This document shows, piece after piece, positions 18,063 through 27,104 of a DNA stretch of 64,000 nucleotides. Positions within the stretch are counted from its first letter, which is position 1; the number at the start of each line of letters is the position of its first letter. The translations under genes and the position numbers were made by a program. The stretch comes from Arthrobacter agilis (lineage in GTDB: Bacteria; Actinomycetota; Actinomycetes; Actinomycetales; Micrococcaceae): NCBI RefSeq assembly GCF_002157505.1, contig NZ_NFSC01000031.1:806001-870000 (forward strand). Direction: 5' to 3'. The notes below the pieces were generated by a model. The model saw only the letters and a list, made by a program, of their open reading frames with translations, did not search any database and was not told where the DNA came from.

Positions 18063-19751
18063 GTGCCTAGGGATGGCGGTGCCGTGTGGTTGCGGGGAAT
18101 GGCATCGAGGTTCACCATCAACCGCTCTGTTGTGCTGTGCCAAATCCCGCTCACCGTGATCGTCGTCGTCATCGGTGTCACGGCACCTGTCCTCCGCCCC
18201 GGCCTCATGTCCAATTCGACATTCGACCTCGGTTTCTCGATGATCCTGCTCCTGCTGGCCCTGAGCGTCGTGGTCCCGTGGCGTGAGCTTCCGCGCGGCA
18301 GCCTGCTGATGGTACCCATCCTCGACTTCGTCGCCATCGCCCTGGTGCGGGCCGGTGCCACGGAGACCCAGCCGGCCCTCGGCGTCCTCGCCATCTTTCC
18401 CGTGCTCTGGCTCATGCGCTCCGCGCTCCCCACCTGGGCGGCCCTCGTCCTCACCGTGGTCGGATCCCTCCTGGTCACCGCCTGGCCACTGTTGTTCTCC
18501 TTCGATTCGTCCCGCATGCGCTCGTACCTGGGAATCCTGCTGCTCCCGATCGTGATGCTGTGCATCGCCGCCACCATCCGCGTCATGAGCCTCAGCGCGA
18601 CAGCGCGTGAGCTGGAAATTGAGCGCAAGGACCGCGAACTCAACGACCTCCTGCGGGCAGCCATCGACCGCGAGCGCGTGCTGACCGCCATCCTCAACAC
18701 GGTCGACGTCGGGCTCACCGCCGTGGACGCGCACGGCAACACCACGCTCACCAACCGGCAGCAGGAACTGTTCAACCGGCTCGCGGCAGGTCACGACGAC
18801 GATGAGCACGACTCGCTCATGTTCGGCCCGGACCGCGTAACGCCGCTCCCCGTGGACAGAAAGCCGATCCACCGCGCGCTAACGGGTGAGACCTTCGCGG
18901 ATGAGATCATCTGGGTGGGCGAGGGCGATGCGCAGCGTGCCCTCTCAACGGCCGCCCGGCCCATCAAGAACACCGACGGCCACATCGCAGGCGCGCTCGT
19001 CGTCTGCAGCGACGTGACGGAACTCGTCGAGGCCGTCAACGCCAAAGACGCCTTCATTTCCAACATCTCCCACGAATTCCACGCCCCGCTCACTTCCGTC
19101 CTCGGGTACCTCGAACTGGTCATGGAGGACGAGCACCGGCTGCCTACCCACCTGAGGGGCTATGTCGACGTCGCCGGCCGCAACGCCGAGCGCGTCCTGC
19201 ACCTCGTGGCCGACCTGCTGTCCACGGCCGGGGACAAGGTGCGGGTCCATCCCCGCCCCGTGGACCTGGCCGCCCTCATCGAGATGAGCGTGCGGTCCAA
19301 TCGGCTGCGTGCGCAGAGAAACCAGGTGAAGCTCCAGAGCACCGCCCAGAACCCGCTCTGGACCCTAATCGACCCGCTGCGGATCTCCCAGGTGCTCGAC
19401 AACCTCGTGTCCAACGCGATCAAGTACTCCCCCGGCGGCGGCGTGGTCAGCATCCGCGCGGAGGAGACGGAATCATCCATCAGCCTGCATGTCGAGGACA
19501 GGGGCATGGGCATGACGGAGCAGGAGGCCCGGCAGGTGTTCTCCCGTTTCTACCGGACGCCCGCAGCCCGGCGGGCAGATATCGAGGGGGCGGGTCTGGG
19601 ACTGGCGATCACGAAGTCCATCGTCGAGAGCCACGGCGGCGCGATCTCCTGTGTAAGTTCGCCGGGCAAGGGTAGCTGTTTCACCGTGACCCTGCCGGTC
19701 AACGGCGAAGTCAGCCGTGCCCAGCACGACTCCATGCAGGAGTCCGTCTAG
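18063..19751 (+). CDS. Membrane sensor histidine kinase with PAS domain
   Basis: 562 residues. N-terminal membrane domain of four or five helices (about residues 25-180), a coiled stretch, a PAS domain (about 205-320), a HisKA dimerisation domain with His337 in NISHEFHAPLTS, and an ATPase domain with N box (DNLVSNAIKYSPGGG), G1 (DRGMGM) and G2 (GAGLGLAI). All catalytic boxes are intact. The start is uncertain: GTG 18063, GTG 18084 and ATG 18099 are in frame and none has a strong SD. The stop is followed directly by the prepilin peptidase start, so sensing and pilin processing are transcribed together. Confidence 0.92.
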   Translation: MPRDGGAVWLRGMASRFTINRSVVLCQIPLTVIVVVIGVTAPVLRPGLMSNSTFDLGFSMILLLLALSVVVPWRELPRGSLLMVPILDFVAIALVRAGATETQPALGVLAIFPVLWLMRSALPTWAALVLTVVGSLLVTAWPLLFSFDSSRMRSYLGILLLPIVMLCIAATIRVMSLSATARELEIERKDRELNDLLRAAIDRERVLTAILNTVDVGLTAVDAHGNTTLTNRQQELFNRLAAGHDDDEHDSLMFGPDRVTPLPVDRKPIHRALTGETFADEIIWVGEGDAQRALSTAARPIKNTDGHIAGALVVCSDVTELVEAVNAKDAFISNISHEFHAPLTSVLGYLELVMEDEHRLPTHLRGYVDVAGRNAERVLHLVADLLSTAGDKVRVHPRPVDLAALIEMSVRSNRLRAQRNQVKLQSTAQNPLWTLIDPLRISQVLDNLVSNAIKYSPGGGVVSIRAEETESSISLHVEDRGMGMTEQEARQVFSRFYRTPAARRADIEGAGLGLAITKSIVESHGGAISCVSSPGKGSCFTVTLPVNGEVSRAQHDSMQESV

Positions 19752-20375
19752 GTGGTCGTCGCCCTCACGACAGCCGTCCTCTCAGCGGCTCTCGGCTACG
19801 CGCTGTTCGCCTTCGCCGGCAGGGATCCGCGCACAGTGCTGCCCACATCCTGGCGGGTTCCCATGGCCCTGCTGTCGGGAGTCCTTGCGGGAGCCGGCAG
19901 TGCCATCACGGACGTGTTGTGGAACCTGCCGCTCGTCGTCGTGCTCGCTGCCTTCGGTGTCGTGCTCGGCGCGATCGACGCGCATTCTAAGCTGCTGCCG
20001 AACGCAATCCTGCTGCGGTTCCTGGCGATCACCGTTCCCCTGCTCCTCCTCGCGGGAGTGGTGACAGCAAACTGGAGCGGCCTGCTGGCTGCAGCCGCAG
20101 GAGGTGCCGGCCTCTTCGTCGTGTACCTCCTACTCGCCCTGATCTCACCGGCCGGCATGGGGATGGGCGACGTGAAGCTTGCGGCCGTCCTCGGATTGTT
20201 CGGTGGCTGGGCGGGCGCCGCTGCCTGGATGGGGACACTCCTCGGCGGGTTCCTCCTGGGCGGGCTCGCCGGAATCGGAGTGCTCCTGCTACGCAGCGGG
20301 TCGCGCAACTCGACCTTCCCATTCGGGCCCGGCATGCTGCTCGCTGCCCTGGCGAGCTTCGTCCTGCTCGGGTAG
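19752..20375 (+). CDS. tadV: A24-family prepilin peptidase (TadV/CpaA type)
   Basis: Aspartic membrane protease cleaving Flp and TadE-type prepilins after glycine; 207 residues with about six TM helices. Catalytic aspartates fit Asp76 (GAIDAHSKLLPN) and Asp140 in the GMGMGDVKL motif. The N-methyltransferase domain of large PilD enzymes is missing, as is normal for TadV. The GTG start directly follows the kinase stop codon, with AGGAG nine bases upstream. It is separated from the pilin gene by about 10 kb but is the only prepilin peptidase in view. Confidence 0.92.
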   Translation: MVVALTTAVLSAALGYALFAFAGRDPRTVLPTSWRVPMALLSGVLAGAGSAITDVLWNLPLVVVLAAFGVVLGAIDAHSKLLPNAILLRFLAITVPLLLLAGVVTANWSGLLAAAAGGAGLFVVYLLLALISPAGMGMGDVKLAAVLGLFGGWAGAAAWMGTLLGGFLLGGLAGIGVLLLRSGSRNSTFPFGPGMLLAALASFVLLG

Positions 20376-20649
20376 TCGTCCTGAGACGGGGGCGTTGGCG
20401 GTGATGGCCTTTCGGGTTGTGCGTACCGCGCGTGCGCAGGGCTAGAGGGTCTTTACCGGCCGTAGGGCCCATTTGATTCCTCAGCGGGGAGGCCGTGTTC
20501 GGGTCCGGACGCCCGGAGCGTTACATGTCCCACTGGAGTCCCGGCCTGGGTGCATACCCTCTTCCTACTTGTGTGAAGACCGCCCTCTAGTTGTCCACAT
20601 AGGCTTCCGGGGCCGCTGGAATAGTGCGTGTGTTCGATAAATTTGGGGT

Positions 20650-22596
20650 ATGGCCATCGCCCCGATCGAGCGTCCCGCGCAGACCCCGAGTTCAGTGGGT
20701 CAGCTGGATACGGCGTGCGCCGCCCTGGCGGAGTGTGCCCGGGAGGTGAGCCGGCAGGGCCGTGTCCTGTCCCGGCCAGAGGCACTGCAACTCATCAAAG
20801 ACTTCGAGCATGCCTCGAGGATCGTGGATCACCTGCAGGTCCTCGCCGCCCGCCTGGCCGAAGAGCACTACCGGGTCGAAGAGCCTCAACCCGGCAGTAC
20901 GTCCGGGACCGCATCGCTTCTGGCCCGGGCGGAACAGGCCATCTGTGTCGAGGCCCCGGCTCCAGCCGGTTCCAGCACCGCTTCCTTGGGTACCGTCTCC
21001 TTCGACGCGGCATGGTCCGGCACCTCTGGGACCTGGGGGACCTCGGGCGCCGCTTCCTCGGACGCCGCATTGTCCGACCGCGACGGCGCCCTGTCGTCCA
21101 CGCGGGGTGCTGGGGCGGGTGCAGCAGTGGGTGGGTTTCGGGACTGCGCGGACTTTCTGCGCGGGACCCTGGGGATCAGCCGGGCCGAGGCCAGACGCCG
21201 GCTGGCCCTGGCGGAGCTGGTGCTGCCCCGCTTGACACCCACGGGCGCGACGCTGCCGGCCCGGCTGGAGGTCCTGGGTGCGGCGACGGAGGCGGCCCTG
21301 GTCAGCGGTCGGGCCGCGACGATCGTCTCCCAGTCCGTGCACCGGGTGCAGTCCTTCGCGACCCCGGAGCAGGTCGCGTCGATGGAGGAGAACCTGACCC
21401 GGCAGGCGGTGGAATCCGACGAGGACATCCTGCGGGTCCTGGCCCACCGCTGGGAAGGTGTGCTCGATCAGGACGGGCAGGAACCATCGGAGAAAGTCCT
21501 CCGGGCGCGCCAGGGCGTGTTCCTCAAGGGCCGGCGCCACGGACTGCACATCCTGGAAATCGGCGCCACCGACGAGCAGTTCGAGCACCTCGCCACCGTC
21601 ATGAACGCCACCACCAACCCGAGGGCGCTCAACAGTCACGCCAACGGTGCTGCTGCCGGTGCTGCTGCTGGTGCTGGCGGTAGCTCCGACGCTGCGGCCG
21701 AAAGCGCAGGCGCTGCCGGCGCCTCCGGTACTGCTGCCTGTACTGCTCCCGAGAGCGGCACAGGGTCAAACATCGACACCGGTACAGGCACCGGCACCGG
21801 CTCCGACTGGGGCTCAGGATCAGGCACGGGCTCAGGATCAGGTGTCGGTCTTTTCGGTGATCCGGATGGGGCGACGAGGGCCCAGATGCTGCTGGAGGGA
21901 CTGGTCGGCGCGTGCAGGATCCCCCTGAGCACGGGCGGTCTGCCCGCGACCGGCGGCCACCGGCCCCAGGTGATGGTGACCATTGACTACCAGGACCTCC
22001 TCGGCCACACCCAGGACCTCGCCCAGGACCTTACCAGCGTCCTCACCGGACAGACCCACCGCCCAGGCCAGCGCCCGGGACACGCGGTCTTCGCCGGGCA
22101 GGCCACGGCCCGGACCATCCGGCAACTCGCCTGCGACGCGGACATCATTCCGGTGGTCCTCGGCGGGGCGGGCCAGGTCCTGGACCTCGGCAGGGCCCAG
22201 CGCCTCTTCCCACCACACCTGCGCCGGGCCCTGGTCGCCCGGGACAAGGGCTGCGCCTTCCCGGACTGTTCCATCCCCGCCCCGTGGTGCGAAGCCCACC
22301 ACATCGACCCCTGGTCCAGAGGCGGCACCACCAGCATCGGTAACGGGGTGCTGCTGTGCTCGAGACACCACCACCTCATCCACCAAGGCCACTGGAGAGT
22401 CGCACCACGAGACGGTGTCCCCTGGTTCCACGCACCCGGACACCCAGGCCGGGCAGGCACACCCCGGAGAAACAGGTACTGGCAGGCCGGACAGATCGTC
22501 GACGACCAACTCCACCAACTCGATGAAGAGCTCACACGCGGAGAAATCTTCCAGGAGGAACCGCTCCCCCACCGGCTTCGACCCGACCTCAGCTAG
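20650..22596 (+). CDS. DUF222/HNH endonuclease family protein (13E12-repeat type)
   Basis: 648 residues. N-terminal DUF222 region (about 20-430) interrupted by low-complexity stretches: an Ala/Ser/Thr/Gly-rich insert (about 95-155) and an Ala/Gly tract running into Gly-Thr and Gly-Ser dipeptides (about 330-400). The C-terminal HNH domain has CAFPDC (about 527-532), EAHHIDPW (about 548-555) and CSRHH (about 569-573), matching a zinc-supported HNH nuclease. The family occurs in many copies in Arthrobacter, Mycobacterium and relatives; its role is unsettled (mobile-element-like or DNA-processing). It converges with truA, overlapping it by four bp. Confidence 0.88.
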   Translation: MAIAPIERPAQTPSSVGQLDTACAALAECAREVSRQGRVLSRPEALQLIKDFEHASRIVDHLQVLAARLAEEHYRVEEPQPGSTSGTASLLARAEQAICVEAPAPAGSSTASLGTVSFDAAWSGTSGTWGTSGAASSDAALSDRDGALSSTRGAGAGAAVGGFRDCADFLRGTLGISRAEARRRLALAELVLPRLTPTGATLPARLEVLGAATEAALVSGRAATIVSQSVHRVQSFATPEQVASMEENLTRQAVESDEDILRVLAHRWEGVLDQDGQEPSEKVLRARQGVFLKGRRHGLHILEIGATDEQFEHLATVMNATTNPRALNSHANGAAAGAAAGAGGSSDAAAESAGAAGASGTAACTAPESGTGSNIDTGTGTGTGSDWGSGSGTGSGSGVGLFGDPDGATRAQMLLEGLVGACRIPLSTGGLPATGGHRPQVMVTIDYQDLLGHTQDLAQDLTSVLTGQTHRPGQRPGHAVFAGQATARTIRQLACDADIIPVVLGGAGQVLDLGRAQRLFPPHLRRALVARDKGCAFPDCSIPAPWCEAHHIDPWSRGGTTSIGNGVLLCSRHHHLIHQGHWRVAPRDGVPWFHAPGHPGRAGTPRRNRYWQAGQIVDDQLHQLDEELTRGEIFQEEPLPHRLRPDLS

Positions 22597-23567
22597 TCGG
22601 CGTCCTCCGCAGCGCTTCCTGACTGAGGCTCCAGGTGTCCGGCGTTCCTCCGAGAACGGGTCAATTCAGCTCGAGCGGCAAGCTCCTCGTCACCGGGATA
22701 CGCGATCTCCTCGAGCACGAGCGGGTGCGGAGCGGCGAGGATAGACCGAGCATCCTTGAGGCGGGCTGCGAGCCTCTCCGCCAGCCACACCGGCGGCAAC
22801 TCTCCCGATCCCACACGCAGCGTCGACCCGATGAGCGCACGGACCATGTTGTGGCAGAAGGCGTCCGCCTGCACGGTGGCTGTGATGACGCCGTCGTGCC
22901 CACGGACGAACTCGTAGCGCTGCAGCTCCCGGATCGTCGTCGCCCCCGCGCGGGGCTTGCAGAACGCGGCGAAATCCTGCACCCCGAGCAGGTACGCTGC
23001 TCCCTCATTGAGCAGGGCGACATCCAACGACGCCGGGTGCCACAGCGTCGTATGGCGGCGCAGCGGGTCCTGCCCGGTCGCCGTATCGGCGATGCCGTAG
23101 CTGTACCGGCGCCAGAGCGCAGAGAAGCGGGCGTCGAACCCGGCGGGTGCACGGGTGGCTGAGCGCACGACGACGGCGGGCACCGAGTTCCGGACGGAGC
23201 GGCCGCGACCCGTCATGCCATCGGTCAGCTCACGGTTGATGGTGCCGGTCAGGCGGCGCAGGAAGGCATCGGCAGGGTCGACGTCGCGGCCCCGCGCCAT
23301 GCCCTCCCACTCAGCGTGCGTCAGGTCGACGTGGGCCACCTGGCCGCGGGCATGGACACCGGCGTCGGTCCGTCCGCCCACGGTGAGGCGCGCCTGCCGG
23401 CGGAGGAGGGTGAAGAGGGCACCTTCGAGGATGCCCTGGACGGTGGTGAGCCCGGGCTGCAGGGCCCAGCCCGAGAAGGGCGCGCCGTCGTAGGAGATAT
23501 CGAGGCGGACACGGACACGCAAAAGCCCGCCATCCCCGGAAGGGATGGCGGGCTCGAGCGTAGTCAT
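22593..23567 (-). CDS. truA: tRNA pseudouridine synthase A
   Basis: Modifies U38-U40 of tRNA anticodon stems. 324 residues from the ATG at 23567. Catalytic Asp68 lies in GGRTDAGVHARGQ; ISYDGAPFSGW and the C-terminal FCHNMVRALIG are family hallmarks. The start is not certain: a hairpin with U-run (23521-23554) lies within codons 5-16, so translation may begin at a TTG at 23522, just past it, giving about 309 residues. A longer reading from 23684 would run into rplQ and is rejected. Last gene of the rpoA-rplQ-truA order. Confidence 0.94.
   Translation of the reverse strand: MTTLEPAIPSGDGGLLRVRVRLDISYDGAPFSGWALQPGLTTVQGILEGALFTLLRRQARLTVGGRTDAGVHARGQVAHVDLTHAEWEGMARGRDVDPADAFLRRLTGTINRELTDGMTGRGRSVRNSVPAVVVRSATRAPAGFDARFSALWRRYSYGIADTATGQDPLRRHTTLWHPASLDVALLNEGAAYLLGVQDFAAFCKPRAGATTIRELQRYEFVRGHDGVITATVQADAFCHNMVRALIGSTLRVGSGELPPVWLAERLAARLKDARSILAAPHPLVLEEIAYPGDEELAARAELTRSRRNAGHLEPQSGSAAEDAD
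23521..23554 (-). terminator. Intrinsic terminator behind rplQ, inside the truA 5' coding region
   Basis: Perfect 13-bp GC-rich stem (23524-23536 with 23542-23554), five-base loop, followed on the minus strand by TTTT. It lies 36 bp downstream of the rplQ stop but downstream of the annotated truA ATG, so it would limit truA transcription by read-through. Confidence 0.75.
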
Positions 23568-23589
23568 GGCGTGCGACGGAGGGGAAGAA

Positions 23590-24183
23590 TTACTTCTTCT
23601 CGTCCTCGACGGTGCCTTCGACGACAACGACCTCATCTTCGGCGCCGGCTTCGGCGTCGACCGTGGTGTCCTCGGCTGCGACATCGTCGGTAGCAGGTGC
23701 CGAGTCGACCGACTCGACAGCCTCAGCGGTCTCCGGGACCTCTACGGACTCGGCGACCGGTGCTGCAGCAGCGGCGGGAGCCTTGGCCTGCTCGGCCTCG
23801 GCGACGACGGACTGCTTGGCGGACATGGGCTCCAGCACCAGTTCGATGACGGCCATCGGAGCGTTGTCGCCCTTGCGGTTGCCGATCTTCGTGATGCGGG
23901 TGTAGCCACCCTCGCGGTTGGCAACAGCGGGGGCGATGTCCGTGAACAGTTCGTGGACGATGCTCTTGCTGCTGATGACACCGAGGACGCGACGACGCGA
24001 CGCCAGGTCGCCCTTCTTCGCGAACGTGATGAGACGCTCGGCGTAGGGGCGGAGGCGCTTGGCCTTCGTCACCGTGGTGGTGATGCGCTTGTGCTCGAAC
24101 AGTGAGGCGGCCAGGTTGGCGAGCATCAGGCGTTCGTGCGCCGGACCGCCTCCGAGGCGTGGGCCCTTAGTGGGTGTGGGCAT
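23590..24183 (-). CDS. rplQ: 50S ribosomal protein L17
   Basis: 197 residues. The conserved L17 core ([12 protein letters not shown] to about residue 120, including [10 protein letters not shown] and [17 protein letters not shown]) lies near the exit tunnel. A ~75-residue Ala/Glu/Asp/Val-rich tail without predicted fold follows, as in other actinobacterial L17 proteins. It is separated from rpoA by 64 bp. Confidence 0.97.
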   Translation of the reverse strand: MPTPTKGPRLGGGPAHERLMLANLAASLFEHKRITTTVTKAKRLRPYAERLITFAKKGDLASRRRVLGVISSKSIVHELFTDIAPAVANREGGYTRITKIGNRKGDNAPMAVIELVLEPMSAKQSVVAEAEQAKAPAAAAAPVAESVEVPETAEAVESVDSAPATDDVAAEDTTVDAEAGAEDEVVVVEGTVEDEKK

Positions 24184-24247
24184 GGTGATTTCTCCTCATT
24201 AGGTGTCCGTCCCGCCGCTTCCCAGCGGCGGGCGGACAGATAGCGTT

Positions 24248-25258
24248 TTAGAGCTCTTCGTCGCCGTAGGCGGCGTCGTCCTCTTCGATGGCAGCAGCAC
24301 GGGCGGCAAGGTCGAAGCCTGGAGGGGAATCCTTCAGGGAGAGACCGAGCTCGACGAGCTTCGCCTTGACCTCGTCGATGGACTTCGCACCGAAGTTGCG
24401 GATGTCCATGAGGTCGGCCTCGGAGCGTGCAACGAGTTCACCCACGGAGTGGATGCCCTCGCGCTTGAGGCAGTTGTACGAGCGGACCGTGAGTTCGAGG
24501 TCCTCGATCGGCAGCGCCATGTCGGCAGCAAGTGCTGCGTCGGTGGGCGAAGGACCGATCTCGATGCCCTCGGCGGCGGTGTTCAGCTCGCGGGCGAGTC
24601 CGAACAGCTCCACCAGGGTGGTGCCGGCAGAAGCGACGGCGTCGCGCGGGGCGATGGCGTCCTTCGTCTCGACGTCGACGATCAGCTTGTCGAAGTCGGT
24701 GCGCTGCTCAACACGGGTCGCTTCCACGCGGAACGTGACCTTCAGGACCGGCGAGTAGATGGAGTCGACCGGGATGCGGCCGATCTCGGAGTCGCCGGAC
24801 TTGTTCTGCGAGGCGGACACGTAGCCGCGGCCACGCTCGATGGTCAGTTCGAGCTCGAACTTGCCCTTCGAGTTGAGGGTCGCGATGTGGAGGTCCGGGT
24901 TGTGGAACTCGACGCCTGCGGGAGGCGCGATGTCCGCAGCGGTGACGACGCCGGGACCCTGCTTGCGCAGGTAGGCGACGACGGGCTCGTCGTGCTCCGA
25001 GGAGACGGCAAGATTCTTGATGTTCAGGATGATCTCGGTGACATCCTCCTTCACCCCGGGAACCGTGGTGAATTCGTGCAGCACGCCGTCGATGCGGATG
25101 CTGGTCACAGCAGCACCGGGGATCGAGGACAGGAGGGTACGGCGGAGGGAGTTGCCGAGGGTGTAGCCGAAGCCGGGCTCGAGGGGTTCGATAACGAACC
25201 GCGAGCGGTTGTCGGCGACTACTTCTTCAGTCAGGGTGGGGCGCTGTGCAATAAGCAC
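24248..25258 (-). CDS. rpoA: RNA polymerase alpha subunit
   Basis: 336 residues from a GTG at 25258, chosen because AAGGA sits seven bases upstream; the ATG two codons earlier (25264) abuts the SD. The N-terminal assembly domain ([20 protein letters not shown]) and the C-terminal domain ([22 protein letters not shown]) that contacts UP elements and activators are both present. The acidic C-terminus is normal. Here rpsD does not lie between rpsK and rpoA, which fits Micrococcales. Confidence 0.98.
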   Translation of the reverse strand: MLIAQRPTLTEEVVADNRSRFVIEPLEPGFGYTLGNSLRRTLLSSIPGAAVTSIRIDGVLHEFTTVPGVKEDVTEIILNIKNLAVSSEHDEPVVAYLRKQGPGVVTAADIAPPAGVEFHNPDLHIATLNSKGKFELELTIERGRGYVSASQNKSGDSEIGRIPVDSIYSPVLKVTFRVEATRVEQRTDFDKLIVDVETKDAIAPRDAVASAGTTLVELFGLARELNTAAEGIEIGPSPTDAALAADMALPIEDLELTVRSYNCLKREGIHSVGELVARSEADLMDIRNFGAKSIDEVKAKLVELGLSLKDSPPGFDLAARAAAIEEDDAAYGDEEL

Positions 25259-25353
25259 GTACATTTCCTTTCAGGAAGCATCCGCTATATGACGCTTCTG
25301 TATGGGCGGGACTGCGGGTCGGCCGGCTCGAAAGCTACTGGAACGGCACCGAA

Positions 25354-25389
25354 CCGCCCTGCCGGAACATCTCGGTTCCTTCAGGGCGG
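25354..25389 (-). other. Hairpin in the rpsK-rpoA spacer
   Basis: Interrupted stem: 8-bp outer arms (25354-25361 with 25382-25389) and a 5-bp inner helix. No U-run, so more likely an RNA processing or stability element than a terminator, since rpoA must be read through. Confidence 0.45.
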
Positions 25390-25409
25390 CACGGTGACCG
25401 GAAAGCAGA

Positions 25410-25811
25410 TTAGACGCGGCGGCGCTTGGGCGGGCGGCAGCCGTTGTGCGCGCTGGGGGTGACGTCCGAGATGGAGCCGACCTCGAGGCCGGTGGCCTGC
25501 AGCGAACGGATGGCGGTCTCGCGACCCGATCCCGGTCCCTTCACGAAGACGTCGACCTTCTTGACGCCGTGCTCCTGGGCACGCTTCGCAGCAGCTTCTG
25601 CAGCCATCTGCGCAGCGAACGGGGTGGACTTGCGTGAGCCCTTGAAGCCAACCTCACCGGCGGAGGCCCAGGAGATGACTGCTCCGCTGGGGTCCGTGAT
25701 GGACACGATGGTGTTGTTGAAGGTGCTCTTGATGTGCGCCTGGCCGAGCGCGATGTTCTTCTTATCCTTGCGACGCGGCTTACGCACCGCTCCACGAGTC
25801 TTGGGGGGCAT
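25410..25811 (-). CDS. rpsK: 30S ribosomal protein S11
   Basis: 133 residues with the family signature [15 protein letters not shown], the [16 protein letters not shown] helix and the basic CRPPKRRRV end. Binds the 30S platform near the Shine-Dalgarno duplex. Lies between rpsM and rpoA in the alpha operon. Confidence 0.98.
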   Translation of the reverse strand: MPPKTRGAVRKPRRKDKKNIALGQAHIKSTFNNTIVSITDPSGAVISWASAGEVGFKGSRKSTPFAAQMAAEAAAKRAQEHGVKKVDVFVKGPGSGRETAIRSLQATGLEVGSISDVTPSAHNGCRPPKRRRV

Positions 25812-25928
25812 TACTTCTCCTACGAAGGTATTGGGTAAAGCATTGAGTGGGACGAAATTCCCGCCGGAGCTCCTGCTACGAGGGCTCCGGATAGCGGGAG
25901 TCCCCGGAAAGGGGCCTCCGCCGGCGAG

Positions 25929-25972
25929 GGTTCCCTGGCGTGACGAGCGCTAGCGAGTCACGTTAGGGAGCC
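25929..25972 (-). other. Long hairpin directly after rpsM
   Basis: About 16 pairs including three wobble pairs (25929-25944 with 25957-25972), ten bp beyond the rpsM stop. No U-run. Probably an intra-operon RNA structure (stability, processing or partial termination). Confidence 0.5.
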
Positions 25973-25981
25973 GGTGGGGAA

Positions 25982-26359
25982 CTAGCGTCCGACCTTCTTC
26001 TTGCCTGCAACCGTACGCTTCGGGCCCTTGCGGGTACGGGCGTTGGTCTTCGTACGCTGTCCACGTACGGGAAGGCCGCGGCGGTGCCGAATGCCTTCGT
26101 AGCTGCCGATCTCGACCTTGCGGCGGATGTCGGCTGCAACCTCACGGCGGAGGTCACCCTCGACCTTGAAGCTGCCTTCGATGTAGTCGCGGAGCTGGAC
26201 CAGCTCGGCGTCGGTGAGGTCCTTGACGCGCGTGTTCGGGGAGATCCCCGTGTCGACGAGCGTCTTCTCTGCACGGGTCTTGCCCACGCCGTAGATATAG
26301 GTAAGCGCGATGACTACCCGCTTTTCGCGGGGGATGTCTACGCCAGCGAGACGTGCCAT
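25982..26359 (-). CDS. rpsM: 30S ribosomal protein S13
   Basis: 125 residues: [15 protein letters not shown] start, helix-two-turn-helix YGVGKTRA, and the basic [15 protein letters not shown] tail reaching the P-site tRNA. Head protein of the 30S subunit. The spacer to rpmJ (162 bp) is unusually long for the operon and contains several small inverted repeats. Confidence 0.98.
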   Translation of the reverse strand: MARLAGVDIPREKRVVIALTYIYGVGKTRAEKTLVDTGISPNTRVKDLTDAELVQLRDYIEGSFKVEGDLRREVAADIRRKVEIGSYEGIRHRRGLPVRGQRTKTNARTRKGPKRTVAGKKKVGR

Positions 26360-26500
26360 AGTGGCGGTGCTCCTTTGGTGTTACCGGAGGTCTGAAGCAG
26401 AACGTCCGCGGAACTGGTGTTCCGGTCCCCGGCCTCCGTGCCGGGGGTGTACGTCCCGTAGGGACGCTGTTCTGCCGTGAAATGTACTTCTACGCGTGGG

Positions 26501-26523
26501 AAGAACCTCTGGAAGAGGTTCTT
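26501..26523 (-). other. Hairpin at the rpmJ stop codon
   Basis: Perfect 10-bp stem with a three-base loop (26501-26510 with 26514-26523). It overlaps the rpmJ stop codon. No U-run; intra-operon structure. Confidence 0.5.
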
Positions 26524-26635
26524 AGCCCTGGCGCTGCTTGTGGCGCGGGTTCTCGCAGATGACGAGAACGTTGCCTTTGCGGCGGACCACCTGGCACTTC
26601 TCGCAGATCCGCTTCACGCTCGGGTTGACCTTCAT
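26522..26635 (-). CDS. rpmJ: 50S ribosomal protein L36
   Basis: 37 residues, [14 protein letters not shown] and so on to RHKQRQG. Zinc-binding (C+) form with Cys11, Cys14, Cys27 and His32. ATG at 26635 with GAAGGA upstream. It sits between infA and rpsM, the usual actinobacterial position. Confidence 0.97.
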   Translation of the reverse strand: MKVNPSVKRICEKCQVVRRKGNVLVICENPRHKQRQG

Positions 26636-26656
26636 GGTTTTCCTTCGAGTTGATTC

Positions 26657-26878
26657 TTATTTGTAGCGGTAGACAATACGGCCCCGGGTGAGGTCGTACG
26701 GGCTGAGTTCCACTACGACCCGGTCCTCAGGAAGGATTCGAATGTAGTGCTGGCGCATCTTTCCCGAGATGTGGGCGAGAACAATGTGTCCGTTGGCCAA
26801 CTCAACGCGGAACATCGCGTTGGGCAGCGCCTCGTTCACAGTGCCTTCAATCTCAATGACACCGTCTTTCTTGGCCAT
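26657..26878 (-). CDS. infA: Translation initiation factor IF-1
   Basis: 73 residues, one OB fold ([36 protein letters not shown]). Binds the 30S A site during initiation. Probably the first gene of the infA-rpmJ-rpsM-rpsK-rpoA-rplQ unit, because a hairpin and a promoter-like pair lie upstream. Confidence 0.98.
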   Translation of the reverse strand: MAKKDGVIEIEGTVNEALPNAMFRVELANGHIVLAHISGKMRQHYIRILPEDRVVVELSPYDLTRGRIVYRYK

Positions 26879-27024
26879 ATCCTCCGCTAACGTCTATGCC
26901 CGCCACTTGCACGGCGGACGGGTTTGGGGTTTTGATTGTCAGACCCGCGGGGAGCCGGAGCTCGTCTCGCGGGAAGGTCTCCGGGGCCCAAATGGGCACG
27001 AAAAGCAGAGACAACCAACAGACA

Positions 27025-27053
27025 ACTCTACGCTACTGTCCCCGGATCGTTAA
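27025..27053 (-). promoter_or_regulatory. Candidate infA promoter
   Basis: On the minus strand TTAACG (27048-27053) and TAGAGT (27025-27030) are separated by 17 bp. This would start RNA near 27018, about 140 bases before infA. It lies in the 329-bp map-infA spacer; nothing else but the hairpin at 27105 was seen there. Confidence 0.45.
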
Positions 27054-27104
27054 ATCGGACGGGTGGGGGCTGCCCGGCTGCTGCACCAGGCCCTGCCGGA
27101 AACG

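Noticed and set aside
21770-21850. Repetitive GT/GS-coding tract considered as a CRISPR or VNTR array
   Set aside because: Irregular 6-base-scale repeats within a coding frame; no spacers or conserved direct repeats.
23568-23684. N-terminal extension of truA
   Set aside because: Would overlap the rplQ end; Ser/Pro/Lys-rich and unlike TruA.
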